From: Chamaecrista fasciculata
Taxonomy: Eukaryota; Streptophyta; Magnoliopsida; Fabales; Fabaceae
Assembly: GCA_003254925.1 (NCBI GenBank)
Contig: QANZ01005775.1
Location: forward strand, 76,735-140,734
Reading direction: 5' to 3'
DNA: 64,000 bases
Part shown: in pieces, positions 45,277 to 57,075 of the stretch
Numbering within the stretch: position 1 is the first letter of the stretch
Layout: every line of letters starts with the position of its first letter
Made by a program: the position numbers and the translations under genes
Notes under the pieces: model-generated
Told to the model about the DNA's origin: nothing
What the model saw: only the letters and a program-made list of their open reading frames with translations
The model's database searches: none

Positions 45277-48041
45277 ATGGCAGCTTCAAATTCATCATCC
45301 AGCAGACTCTCTCTAGCCATGGAGAGAACTGGAAATTGGTACTTAAAATTAGTTATAATTATTTAGCCACCCATTCAAATCCTAATAAGTTAATTAGTTA
45401 GTTATCACAACATTCATTGAATTGTTTTGGTTTTGCAGGGTTTTCTCTCAAGAAATCCCAACTGATGTTGTTGTTGAAGTTGGAGAGGCTAATTTCTCTC
45501 TGCACAAGGTACCAGAAATAATTAAATCTGCTTTGTTCACTAATTAATTACTCTCATATACTCTGTTTCTGTGTTTGTGACTCTGTTCTTGTGAATTTCC
45601 ATTTTGAATTGTATAGTTCATGCTGGTAGCGAAGAGCAATTTTATTAGAACACTGATAATGGAGTCGGAAGAAAGTGATCTCACCAGAATCGATCTCTCT
45701 GATATTCCTGGAGGCCCTGAGATTTTCGAGAAGGCCGCGAAATTCTGTTACGGCGTTAACTTCGAGATCACCGTTCACAACGTCGCCGCCCTGCGTTGCG
45801 CCGCCGAGTACCTCCAGATGAACGACTCCGACAACAATCTCGCCGGCCGGACGGAAGATTTCCTCTCTCAGGTCGGCTTATCAAGCTTCTCCAACGCCGT
45901 CGTCGTCCTCAAATCTTGTCAGAATCTTCTTCCCTTCGCCGACGAGATCGGCGTCGTGAAACGCTGCATCGACGCCGTGAGCGTCAAGGCTTGCAGCGAA
46001 TCGAACTTTCCGAGCCGTTCGCCGCCGAATTGGTGGACGGAGGAGATTGCGATTCTCGATGTCGATTTCTTCGGGAAAGTGATCGCCGGAATGAAATTGC
46101 ACGGCGGCGCGAAGGCAATGACTCTGGCGAGCGCGTTGATTACCTACGCGGAGCGTGCGCTCCGGGAACTAGTCCGGGATCACTCCGGCGACGGCGTAAA
46201 AGCGACGGATCTCGGCGGCGATTCGGACTCCAGAATTCATCAACGCGAGCTTCTAGAGTCGATTGTTTCGCTTTTTCCCTCAGAGAAAGCGGCTTTTCCG
46301 ATCAATTTCCTCTGTTGTCTTCTCCGGTGCGCGATTTTTCTCAGAGCATCGAGCGGATGTAAAAGCGAGCTCGAGAAGCGAATCTCGGCGATTCTGGAGC
46401 ACGTGACGGTGGACGATCTGCTCGTGATATCGTTCACTTACGACGGCGAGAGGCTGTTCGATCTGGACAGCGTGAGGAAGATAATCTCCGGATTCGTCGA
46501 GAAGGAGAAGAGTACGGCGGTTTTCAGCGCCGGCGACTACAAGGAGTCTTGCTCCGCCGCCACGCAGCGCGTGGCGAAGATCGTCGACGCCTACCTCGGC
46601 GAGATCGCGGCGTACAGTGAACTCAGCATCTCCAAGTTCAACGGCATTGCCATACTCATCCCCAAAAACGCGCGAAAAGTCGACGATGATCTCTATCGTG
46701 CCGTCGATATCTACCTCAAGGTACGGACAGTAACATAGCATATGGAGCAAACTTATTTTTAGTCCTCAAATCAATTTCAAAATGACAATTAAGTACATAA
46801 ATACTATACAATTTTTAATTGCTATATATATATATATATTTTATAAATATAGACTATTTTTTCAGTAAATAATTCCATTTATAAAAAAAATAAAGATGAA
46901 AAAGTGAATTTATACTATTTAAAATATCACAAAAATAAAATTTAGTTTTAAAGTTCGAAAAGTAAAATTTTTAATCCTATATATATTTTAGGTCAAAAAG
47001 AAAATTTGTTCTCATATCTTGAGTTTCCAATTTAGTCTTGTATATATTTTTGTTGCACTTTTACACCCATATCTTGGCAAAAGGTCCAAATTTAGTCTCA
47101 TAACTTTTGCTGAAGTTGCAGAATCGGTCCCATATCCTTACAAAAGAATCAACTAATGGTTGATCCTTTTGCAAGGATATGAGATCACTTCTGTACCTGT
47201 CTCAAAGATATAAGATCAATTCTGCAATTGACTGAAAGATATGAGATTAAATCTATAACAAAAAAAAGATGGGACCCAATTGGAAACTGACCTAACGATA
47301 AGAGACCAAAAGTGTAACAAAAAAAGATGGGATCAAATTGAAAATTAAGCAAAAGGTATGTGATCAAATTTACACTTTGAGTTTGTTCAAAATCATAAAT
47401 TGAAGACAAATTTAAATGACTTGTTGAATAATTAAATTGTAATTCAATGGGATAAACAAAAACAACAGCTTTTGATTAGTAATAGTGATAGTATTATGTG
47501 TTTGGTGGCATAGGCGCATCCGAATTTGGACGAGATAGAGAGAGAGAAGGCGTGCAGTGTACTCGACCCACTAAAGCTATCATACGAGGCGCGTGTACAC
47601 GCGTCACAAAACAAGAGGCTACCAGTGCAGATTGTGCTTCACGCGCTCTACTACGACCAACTTAAGCTGAGGAGTGGCGTAGAGGATCACAGCCACAATC
47701 ACAAGGAAGTAGCACAGGAGAGCAGGAATCAGCTACAAAAGGATGTATCGTTGGTGAGAGAGAACGAGGAATTGAGAACGGAACTCATGAAAATGAAGAT
47801 GTACATCACGGACTTACAGAAGAAGAACGTGCAAGGAACGACGTCGTATGGGAAAGGAGGAGGAGTGGGGCCCACAAGTACAACAAGTACGACCAGAAAG
47901 CCGACGTTTTTCTCGTCGGTGTCGAAGAAGTTGGGGAAACTGAATCCGTTTAAGCAAGGAGGGTCGAAGGACACGTCACACTTAGAAGATGTGCCTCTTG
48001 ATCTTACCAAGCCCAGAAGAAGAAGGTTCTCTGTTTCTTAA
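45277..48041 (+). CDS. RPT2: Root phototropism protein 2 (NPH3/RPT2 family, BTB-NPH3)
   Basis: Blue-light signalling protein that acts with phototropin at the plasma membrane in phototropism and leaf positioning. Family members also serve as CUL3 substrate adaptors. Four exons by GT-AG sites and phase: 45277-45338, 45439-45508, 45617-46720, 47514-48041, giving 587 residues (Arabidopsis RPT2 about 593). The BTB/POZ domain spans about 29-125 (TDVVVEVGEANFSLHKFML). The NPH3 domain spans about 197-466 (NWWTEE to LHALYYDQLKLRSG). A C-terminal coiled-coil follows (about 490-525, RENEELRTELMKMKMYITDL). The basic tail ends RRRRFSVS, where Ser585 corresponds to the 14-3-3-binding phosphoserine of Arabidopsis RPT2 (Ser591). 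Close residue-by-residue agreement with RPT2, as recalled, justifies the symbol. A second possible start is Met15. Exon 3 is very GC-rich against AT-rich surroundings. Intron 3 carries a MITE-like insertion. Nothing suggests damage. Confidence 0.95.
46985..47390. mobile_element. MITE-like palindrome in RPT2 intron 3
   Basis: Left phrases such as CATATCTTG, TTTAGTCTCATA and GGTCCCATATCCTTACAAAAG are mirrored on the right by CTTTTGCAAGGATATGAGA, GATATGAGATTAAATC and TAAGAGACCAAAAGTG. It is related to 49951-50369. No exact target duplication identified. Confidence 0.6.
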
Positions 48042-48310
48042 TTATTATTATTTCATGATCATCGATTGTCACTGTAAAATATACTATTATTTTATTAGAT
48101 ACAGTTACTGTAAGTTTGTTTTTATTTCCTGATTGGTTTGCCTTTTTTATTTTATTTTATTTTTGTTATTTTTTCCCCCAAGTATTATTAGATTTGATGT
48201 TGAAAGTGCAAAACTGGTGTAAATTATATTAAAGTGATACAACGTTTTTGTTTTTGCTTTTGTTTGATGGAATAAGTCACTCTCTTAGTGTTAAATTTAA
48301 AACTTGGGCC

Positions 48311-48427
48311 AAAGTGCGAATTTGGTCCTATAACTTTGCTGTAGTTCCCAAATCAGTCCTATAACTTTTTTTGTCTCGAATTTGGTCCTGTAACTTTGCT
48401 CCAGCTCCCAAATCAGTCCTATAACTT
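48311..48427. repeat. Left half of a MITE, cut at an unresolved base
   Basis: Starts GGGCCAAAGTGCG and repeats AATTTGGTCCT.TAACTTTGCT and CCCAAATCAGTCCTATAACTT. The expected inverted right half is missing, and the sequence stops at the N at 48428. Confidence 0.6.
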
Positions 48428-48428
48428 N

Positions 48429-48515
48429 GATAACCATTAATTTATCTCCATAAATTAATTGATATGTTCTTAACATATCTATAAAATGATTGGCCCTAGG
48501 GCACAATCTCCAACA
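48429..48515 (-). mobile_element. End fragment of an LTR (same family as 60056-62119)
   Basis: These 87 bp match the right end of the solo LTR at about 62033-62119 almost base for base and finish with the same CAATCTCCAACA terminus. The rest of the LTR is absent because an N stands at 48428. The 5 bp after it are CTTGT (48516-48520), the same 5 bp that precede the LTR start at 63959. Confidence 0.85.
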
Positions 48516-49372
48516 CTTGTAACATATCAATTCGCTTCTTGCTCTGCTTAATCTTGGAGTAAAGATGAAAAAATTTAGTATTTTTATCCCCAAGCTTTAA
48601 CCAATCACAATTAGACTTCTGATACCAGAACATTTCTTCCTGGAGAATTAAGGAATTATAATCCTCCCAAAGATTCTTTTGCAGATCAACAAGAAAAGAA
48701 GTAGTTGAGTTACCCATAGCACGATCAATCCCTTCCAATCTCTTCATAATTTTGTACTTTTTGTGATTGAAGTCTCCGAACACTTCTCGCTATTCCAAAC
48801 CTTCACATCCGAGGAGAAAGTAGAAGCAGCCGAGCACCAGTTAGAATTTTTTGGCCAGTGAGAAGATACAAAATCTTTGAAATCCTTATGGGCTGACCAA
48901 GCTGCTTGAAATTTGAAAAGATTATTTGAAGGTTTTCCTCCCTGAACATCATTAGCTAGCCGAAGCAAAATTGGTCTATGATCAGATTTCAACTGATTAA
49001 GATGCAAGAGAGAGCTTTCAAAGCAATGAAACCAGTAGGAGTTACACAAACAACGGTCAAGCCTCTCCCAAAATCTGCCATTACTCCAAGTAAAAGCAGG
49101 ACCAGCAAAGCCAATATCAACAAGGGAAGCTTTATCAACACAATTCTGAAAATTGTTCATACTCCCATAATTTGGATTCGCCCCCCCCCCCCCACTCTTT
49201 TCCTCAGCTAGCAGGTACGCATTAAAATCTCCCAGGCAGGTCCAAGGAGTTTTCTTCAAAATATTAGACAAATGCACTAAATGATCCCAAAGAATATTCC
49301 TTTCCGTCATTCTAGGACTCGCATAGACACAGGATAAGAAGAAGGAAGAGGAACTGACATTCACCTAAACTG
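48516..49372 (-). mobile_element. LINE 5' part: endonuclease and linker, cut by an LTR
   Basis: Read on the minus strand from about 49366. The endonuclease fragment includes FFLSCVYASP, WTCLGDFNAYL, AEEKSGG, FTWSN, WERLDRCL and the SDHRPILLRL catalytic tail. The linker (QAAWSAHKDFKDFV, FWYQKSNCDWLKLGDKNTKF) follows and ends at KRIDMLQ where the LTR begins. One frame change lies near 48783-48790, between the WNSE and VFGDF motifs. A run of 13 C at about 49182-49194 is another place for length error. The start of the endonuclease is missing (5' truncation at about 49370). Confidence 0.9.
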
Positions 49373-49540
49373 TTCAGGTTAAAAATAACGGCATAAACAA
49401 TAAGAACTAACATTTTTGAGACCAAAACGAAACAAATGCAATTTTTAAAATAAATTAAGTACGTAGCTAATGCCTAATATGTTTTATATATTTTTAAGTC
49501 TAATAATTTTTGCTTTTGAGCTTTGTATATCTTTTATTTT

Positions 49541-49781
49541 GGCAAAAGTACTGTTGATACCCCCCAATATTTTTGGTCATATCAATTATACCTCCAATGT
49601 TTCACATTTGAGTCAATTATACTCCTACATTAGAGGTAAAATTGATAAAAAAAAATGTGAAACGTTAAGGGTATAATTGACTAAAAAGTGAAATATTGGG
49701 TGTATAATTGATCAAAAATAAACGTTCGGGGTATAATTGAAAATGACCCCAAACGTTAGGAGTACCAACAATACTTCTGCC
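49541..49781. mobile_element. Mutator-type MITE, 241 bp
   Basis: Ends GGCAAAAGTACTG and AATACTTCTGCC, with a perfect 10-bp target duplication CTTTTATTTT (49531-49540 and 49782-49791). Arms repeat CAATTATAC/GTATAATTGA phrases. Confidence 0.87.
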
Positions 49782-49950
49782 CTTTTATTTTCTATTGTTT
49801 ATATGTTAAATTTGCAATAAATGTTACAAGAAAAACTTTAAAACCCTTCCATATAGAGCTATTCCCATCCCCCTGAATATTTATACAATAATATTTGTGT
49901 TTAAAGCCAGTTAATTAAGTTTTAAATGTGATTAAGTAAAATTAATTTTA

Positions 49951-50369
49951 GGCCAAAGTATTTTTTAATTTTGGTCTCATAGCTTTTGCTCAGGTCTCAA
50001 TTTGGTCCTAAAACTTTTTATTGTTGCACTTTTGGTCACATATAGGTTGCCTTATAGATTTGGTCTCATGTTGTACTTTTGATGCTATATCTTTGGGTCA
50101 TGTTGTAGAATTGACTCCACATCTTTTGGTCAGAATTGACCCCCATATCTTTGGTCAGATGCAAAATTAGTCTCAAATCTTTGAGTCAGGTGGAACTGAC
50201 AGTGAAAATTTCGCAAAAATATGAGACCAATTCTGCAACTTGACCAAAAGTGATATGAGACCAAACATGTAATTCAAACGAAAGATAGGAGACCAAAAGT
50301 GCAATAAAAAAAGTTGAGACCAAATTGAGACATGAGAAAAAGTCACGAGATCAAAAGTGCACTTTGATC
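49951..50369. mobile_element. Mutator-type MITE, 419 bp
   Basis: Ends GGCCAAAGTATTTT and AAAAGTGCACTTTGATC. The flanks are TTAATTTTA (49942-49950) and TTAATTTTG (50370-50378), 8 of 9 matching. Its right part is included in the duplicated segment that reappears at 53507. Confidence 0.75.
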
Positions 50370-51886
50370 TTAATTTTGATGTTCAATATTGACTGAAAGA
50401 TAGTCACAATGGTTGCCCTGTTTCCAGTTTCCATTTTCACTTAAAACAGAAAATATGACTAAAAACGTGTTTTGTACAGTTTTTTTGAAAATGTTTTCTG
50501 GAAATATTTTCTGAAACAGACTGAAAATAGGAAACGTCAAAAAGACGTTTTCACTATTTCCAAAAACAAACTTGTGATATTTTGCAACTTTACACAAAAA
50601 TAAACTATTTCAAGTTGATATAATTTAAATATGAATAAAAACAATTTTTTGAATTTATAAAATAAACTTATTTCTTAAATATTGAAAATTTAGTCATGAA
50701 AATAAAATTCCAGAAATGAAAAGAAAGTGAAAACATTAAATGTTTCCTTAAACCAATCAAATATAATTTTTTGCTTTAACGAGAATGTAATTTTTTGCAT
50801 GAGTTATTTTCTTGATATTTATATTCTTAACAAATAAATATAAGTTTTCATATGAAAATTTCTACCCACCGAAAGTGTCCATTATTCATTTGTTTTTCTT
50901 TTTCTGTTTTCTTTTTTGTTTAATGACTTTCCGTCTCCTAAGTCTTTTTCAATGTTATGCTTTTATCTTTGATTTTTTTTTTTTTCTTTTCTTGANCAGA
51001 GATAAAAATATAAGCAGATACGCAAGTTTCTAAAAACATCTCATTCCCACTTCCCACATCATTGAAGACTTTTGTGGCCAAATTACAAAGGCAAAGACTT
51101 GGAAGCCTTACTTTTCTTCTACCTTTCATGACTTCAATTGTATTCATTTGTTTAACGCGTTGGACTAACCCAATTGTATCCATCTGTTTAACGCGTTGGA
51201 CTAACCCTTCAACACGGTAAAATTAACCTATAGCTAATCCATAGTATAAATTATGTTAACAGGTTAGTTTTTCATTAAGAGGTTAACAGGTTAGTTAAAG
51301 GGATAAGATTATAGACCTGAAAATAAAAATAATTACATGTTAAAGAATGCTTATTGTTTTGTTCGGCATGTACTTGCTCAACTTTGAGCTTAAAAAATTT
51401 GGAAATAGTAAAAGTATATCTAGACACAGAGAAAGATATGAAAGGAAGTAATGAAAATGTATTAAGACTTCTGTGAGTGGAGTTCCATCATCCACGGGAG
51501 GAGGCTTGTTTAATTTGGAGAAATACTATCTGATGCATCTTTGAAGTTATAATAGTTAACGAACTTCATCCTCACACAAATTCTCCATTAAACTAGAAAA
51601 GAGGTTGTTTCTGACAGGACATCATGGATGCAACAGAAAAAGCTGTATTCTGCTACTATAAAACTCAAACGAAACAATTGAAATTGACAAGTAGGCTCTC
51701 AGCTTTTGTACTGCTACTTCTCAATGAATGACATTTATTGTTCTAGATTGCTCTTCAAAACTAAAATCACACAAGCAAAATTTTCCCATGTTTGTGTCCT
51801 ATAACATAAATCTTGATAGTGTCTGTTAATGGCTCAGCTTTTATGGTAGTTGCCTACTTCTCAATGACATTCATTGTTCTTCAAAA
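50257..51886. repeat. Segmental duplication, copy A
   Basis: Nearly identical, in direct orientation, to 53507-55958. It starts within the MITE at 49951-50369 and runs to a TTCTTCAAAA junction. Relative to copy B it lacks about 70 bp near 50612, about 55 bp near 50771 (the AACTTTTCAAATCAG stretch of B), about 295 bp exactly at the unresolved base 50997, and one tandem unit. No gene is recognised inside. Confidence 0.92.
51135..51206. repeat. 36-bp tandem duplication inside copy A
   Basis: Two adjacent 36-bp units, each containing GTTTAACGCGTTGGACTAAC, differ at two bases. Copy B has a single unit in each of its repeats, so this duplication arose after the copies separated. Confidence 0.85.
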
Positions 51887-52271
51887 CCAAAATCACACAA
51901 AAAAATTTTTAACGTAAATTTAGTAAGAAAATAAAAGACTACCAATAAGCTTAACAACATTCTTATACATAACTGACAAGAAACCAGTTACGTGAACTGT
52001 CTTCAATTATACCTGTCAAAATCCATAAAATGGATCAATTTAGCTTTTTAAGCGAACTTCATTTTTTCTTTTGGCCAAAATTAAAGCTTTTAAGCGAGTA
52101 ACTTAGAATAGCTTGAAATAAATGATAGATGAGCTAGAACATAAGAAAATGAGTTGAATGGAACATAAATATATAGGCTTCCATTTTCTATCAGTGGACT
52201 GGTGTTATATTGGGCTAGAATATACTCTTCTGATTTGAGTTTACCTCAATATTTGGACCTTAGTTGATCAA
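51887..52271. other. Spacer between duplicated segments
   Basis: AT-rich, with no gene or element recognised. A phrase with CAAAATCACACAA repeats one seen about 120 bp earlier. Confidence 0.45.
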
Positions 52272-52568
52272 TTTTAACCATAACAAATTTTGCAAAAATT
52301 ATATATTGACCCCAAAAAATTTTCAAAAAATTACAAATAGGTCCCTGGATACATATTATATAGGGACTAAAATGAAAAATTTAAAATTTTTTTGGGGTCA
52401 ATATGTAATTTTTGTAAAATTTATTATGGTTAAAATTACAAAATAGCTCCAAAGGGTACCAAAGTGTTAATGGAGAATACCACAGGGTACCAAAGTGTCA
52501 AGTTTCAAACCACAGGGTACCAAAGTGAAATAGGGTCAAACCACAGGGTACCAAAGTGTAATTTACCC
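52272..52568. mobile_element. Truncated copy of the GGTACCAAAGTG MITE
   Basis: Matches 766-1062 closely in its right arm (CACAGGGTACCAAAGTG phrases, end GTAATTTACCC), while the central unique part is in opposite orientation to the 633-1062 copy. The left arm is missing. Confidence 0.8.
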
Positions 52569-53506
52569 TAAAAATAAACTAAAGTTGGAAAGGTCAAATT
52601 GAGAAAACACTCAGAGTAATGGATGGATTTGGCTCTCATTGCACACAAAATGATATCGGGAGTTTTGTAAACAGGGACTAAATTGAAATTCCATGAAAAC
52701 TCATAGAAAAGTTCAATTAACTTAGTCAATTAGTTCTTAAACAAGCTTCTAATCAATCAAATTAATAAAACCACAATCAAATTTGTCACAATTCCTTGAG
52801 CTAGTTCAATCAACAAACATACATTCATCAACTAAGATAAATCACACAATTATCACAAACCGATAGAGCTAAACAACGTAGAGTATCAAATTAATGACTT
52901 AAAGTGTGATACAATCAATCCAAGCTCAAGAAATACCAACTAAATCATCTATTACATCAGAATTTCTGCAATGTCTACCAACAAAAGTGAAACCCTAAGA
53001 TGAAAAGATGATAAAGTGTAGAAAAAACTCCCTAAGACGATGAAATCAGTGCTCAAGCTTCATCCTCCAAGCTCCGAGCAAGGAATCTAGCCGACCATTG
53101 AGTGGAGAACAGCTCCTCCAAGTGATTCAGCCATGGATTGTGAAGGAAGATGAAGATGGAAGGTAAGAGGAGAAGGGGGGACGAAATAGAGGCTAGGTGA
53201 GGTGAGAATGATGTCTGAATGAGGGTTTTAGGTGGATATATGTTAAATGATGAGTTGGGTCGGTTTAGGAACAATATTTCGGGTCCTTAGGGTTAAGTTT
53301 CGGGTTATATGAGTGGAAAATCGGGTTGGGTTTGAAAAAATACGAAATCAACATGAAAAATCGCGACAAGGCCATTGGAAAGCCGCTACTGTGTATGGCG
53401 GCGGACAATTATCATATCTAGAGGCCTAAAACACCTAATATAGGTTATAAAACATCACAAAACACATCAAAGACCTCTAGATAGCATGGTATAAATCGGC
53501 TCGACC
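52569..53506. other. Unassigned spacer
   Basis: Moderate composition with some purine-rich stretches (about 53140-53220). It resembles noncoding parts of old retroelements but carries no diagnostic motif. The 73-codon minus-strand ORF at 53053-53274 has no recognisable features. Confidence 0.4.
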
Positions 53507-55958
53507 AGAGACCAAATATGCAATTCAAACGAAAGATAGGAGACCAAAAGTGCAATAAAAAAAGTTATGAGACCAAATTGAGACATGAGAAAAAGTCACG
53601 AGATCAAAAGTGCACTTTGATCTTAATTTTGATGTTCAATATTGACTGAAAGATAGTCACAATGGTTGCCCTGTTGCCAGTTTCCATTTTCACTTAAAAC
53701 AGAATATATGACTAAAAACGTGTTTTGTACAGTTTTTTTGAAAATGTTTTCTGGAAATATTTTTTGAAACAGACTGAAAATAGGAAACGTCAAAAAGACG
53801 TTTTCACTATTTCCAAAAACAAACTTTTGATATTTTGCAACTTTACACAAAAGTAAACTATTTAATCATGTTAATATCATGATTTAGTAATAATCAAACT
53901 TAAAAGCATATAAAAATTAATGTTATTCAAGTTGATATAATTTAAATATGAATAAAAATGATTTTTTGACTTTATAAAATAAACTTATTTCTTAAATATT
54001 GAAAATTTAGTCATGAAAATAAAATTTCAGAAATGAAAAGAAAGTGAAAACATTAAATGTTTCCTTAAACCAATCAAACTAACTTTTCAAATCAGTTTGG
54101 AATTGTTCAAAAATTTACTTTCATGCTTTAACGAGAATGTAATTTTTTGCATGAGTTATTTTCTTGATATTTATATTCTTAACAAATAAATATAAGTTTT
54201 CATATGAAAATTTCTACCCACCGAAAGTGTCCATTATTCATTTGTTTTTCTTTTTCTGTTTTCTTTTTTGTTTAATGACTTTCCGTCTCCTAAGTCTTTT
54301 TCAATGTTATGCTTTTATCTTTGATTTTTTTTTTTTTCTTTTCTTGAAATACATTCATTGCTGTTTGGGAGTTTAAAAGTGATAAGAGGACCAAACTTGT
54401 TCATAGAAGATGAAGATCATGTTTTATCCACGAAGCAGATTTTCAGAGAAAATAAGAAATAAATTTCTTAATTAGTAATAACGTTCTATTAATTTTTCAA
54501 AAAAAAAGGCTCTAAAATTACTTAACTGTTATCTTCTGTATTTAAATTTTTAATTAGTATAATGTATTTAATACACAAATAAAGCTTAAAAGTATACATA
54601 TTAATTTTTTTTTCGTTTTGTAAAAACATATTAAAATTTCAGAGATAAAAATATAAACACAGATACGCAAGTTTCTAAAAACATCTCATTCCCACTTCCC
54701 ACATCATTGAAGACTTTTGTGGCCAAATTACAAAGGCAAAGACTTGAAAGCCTTACTTTTCTTCTACCTTTCATGACTTCAATTGTATCCATCTGTTTAA
54801 CGCGTTGGACTAACCCTTCAACACGTTAAAATTAACCTAGCTAATCCATAGTATAAATTATGTTAACAGGTTAGTGTTTTCATTAAGAGGTTAACAGGTT
54901 AGTTAAAGGGATAAGATTATAGACTTGAAAATAAAAATAATTACTTAACTATTAATTTTTTAAAAAAAAAGCCTCTAAAAGTACTTAACTGTTATCTTCT
55001 GTATTTAAATTTTTAATGAGTATAATGTATTTAATACACAAATAAAGCTTAAAAGTATACATATTAAAATTTCCTTTTTTTTGTAAAAACATATTAAAAT
55101 TTCAGAGATATAAATATAAACACAGATACGCAAGTTTCTAAAAACATCTCATTCACACTTCCCACATCATTGAAGACTTTTGTGGCCAAATTGCAAAGGC
55201 AAAGACTTGGAAGCCTTACTTTTCTTCTAACTTTCATGACTTCAATTGTATCTGGTTGTTTAACGCGTTGGACTAACCCTTCAACACGTTAAAATTAACT
55301 TAGCTAATCCATAGTATAAATTAGGTTAACGGGTTAGTTTTTTCGAATAAGAGGTTAACAGGTTAGTTAAAGAAAAAAGATTATAGACTTGAAAATAAAA
55401 ATAATTACATGTTAAAGAATGTTTATTGTTTTGTTTGGCATGTACTTGCTCAACTTTGAGCTTAAAAAATTTGGAAATAGTAAAAGTATATCTAGACACA
55501 GAGAAAGATATGAAAGGAAGTAATGAAAATGTATTAAGACTTCTGTGAGTGGAGTTCCATCATCCACGGGAGGAGGCTTGTTTAATTTGGAGAAATACTA
55601 TCTGATGCATCTTTGAAGTTATAATAGTTAACGAACTTCATCCTCACACAAATTCTCCATTAAACTAGAAAAGAGGTTGTTTCTGACTGGACATCATGGA
55701 TGCAACAGAAAAAGCTGTATTCTGCTACTATAAAACTCAAACGAAACAATTGAAATTGACAAGTAGGCTCTCAGCTTTTGTACTGCTACTTCTCAATGAA
55801 TGACATTTATTGTTCTAGATTGCTCTTCAAAACTAAAATCACACAAGAAAAATTTTCCCAGGTTTGTGTCCTGTAACATAAATCTTGATAGTGTCTGTTA
55901 ATTGCTCAGCTTTTATGGTAGTTGCCTACTTCTCAATGACATTCATTGTTCTTCAAAA
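53507..55958. repeat. Segmental duplication, copy B, with an internal 463-bp tandem duplication
   Basis: Collinear with copy A (50257-51886) at very high identity. Inside it, 54486-54948 and 54949-55408 are successive tandem units with a period of 463 bp, each containing CAGAGATA.AAATATAAACAC, GATACGCAAGTTTCTAAAAA and GTTTAACGCGTTGGACTAAC. No gene recognised. Confidence 0.92.
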
Positions 55959-57075
55959 GCAGATAATTAGAGAAAGTTGTATTCAAGTATATTACTTTTA
56001 TTTCTCAATCATAAAATAATATTAAAAAGAGATAAGATAGTGGAGTGGTGGACTGTTATCATGATTAAAATATTGTAAGTGAATTCAGCGACTTACTGAC
56101 TTATGCGACTATGTGAGCCATGATTTTGTTCTTTTTTTTTCTTCTTTAAATTAGACGGTGGAGTGGTGAACACAATACCATCCGAGCCATGACTCATTTT
56201 TTTTTTTCAAATTAGAAGCAATTTATCCATCAGTATGACATACCTGATGAGTACCCGTACCGGGTACGTCTCCCAAAATGTTGTACCCATGCTTCCTTGC
56301 TAATAAGTCATTTTATGTTTAATAAATTTTAGTCTTCTAAAGTCTAAACCCATTTTAAGTGTCATGTTTCTATCTTTGATTTTTCCAAAGCAGATAGCTA
56401 ATTTGGATTTTTTTCCCCTGTTCCTATCATTGATTCAAAAGTGATTACATAGGGAGACGCAAACTTGATATAATACAGTAATTTTCTATATTGTACGGAC
56501 TTTTTGGTTCATATGCATAAGTTTTTGTAACAACTTTAAAATGCTAGTGAATAAAGAAAAATTCTCAACCAGGGCGATTGTAAAATTGTTGCAAGAAATT
56601 CACATGCAGTTCTCTCCCCCTCATTTTCATAAGAAATCCAGAAGATATATATGTATAATTTTCAATAAAGTCTAATAATTTTTGCTTTGGAGATTTGTTT
56701 ATCTTTTGTTACATTAAAGTATATTGAGCCTTTTGCAAAATTTTTGAAAGAAACAGATGAAAAAGTGTTGCAGTGTTTTTAGAACCTGCAACACCTTTTT
56801 TGTATTGCAAATAGTTGAAAAAATCGTCTAGTTTAGTCAACAGATACTTGCAACATAAGACAAATGTGTTGCATATTCTCTTAGTTGCAAAACATTTTGC
56901 AATAAATTTAGTTAGATTCATACTATTCTTATATTAGGCAACAATTGTTTGCAATAGTTACAAAACGTTGCTAAAATATCATACTATCATAGGTACTAAC
57001 CAGTCCAATAATTTAAACATGTAACTGAAAACAAAAAAAAACAAGAAAAACATGAAATGAAGCTTGAAGCAATTC
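55959..57075. other. AT-rich spacer downstream of the receptor-like protein relic
   Basis: No gene seen. A TTGCAA-rich stretch (about 56710-56990, phrases such as GTTGCAA, TTTGCAATA) resembles the repeat-like stretch at 23.8-24.1 kb. Confidence 0.4.

Noticed and set aside
45796-46750. Open frames of 188 and 156 codons overlapping RPT2
   Set aside because: They are arginine-rich or antisense shadows caused by high GC in RPT2 exon 3; RPT2 explains the region fully.
48744-49364. A host exonuclease/endonuclease/phosphatase-family gene
   Set aside because: Motif order and the following linker are those of a plant LINE, and the frame runs into an LTR.
53053-53274. A 73-codon minus-strand gene
   Set aside because: No motif, no coding context, composition like the surrounding spacer.
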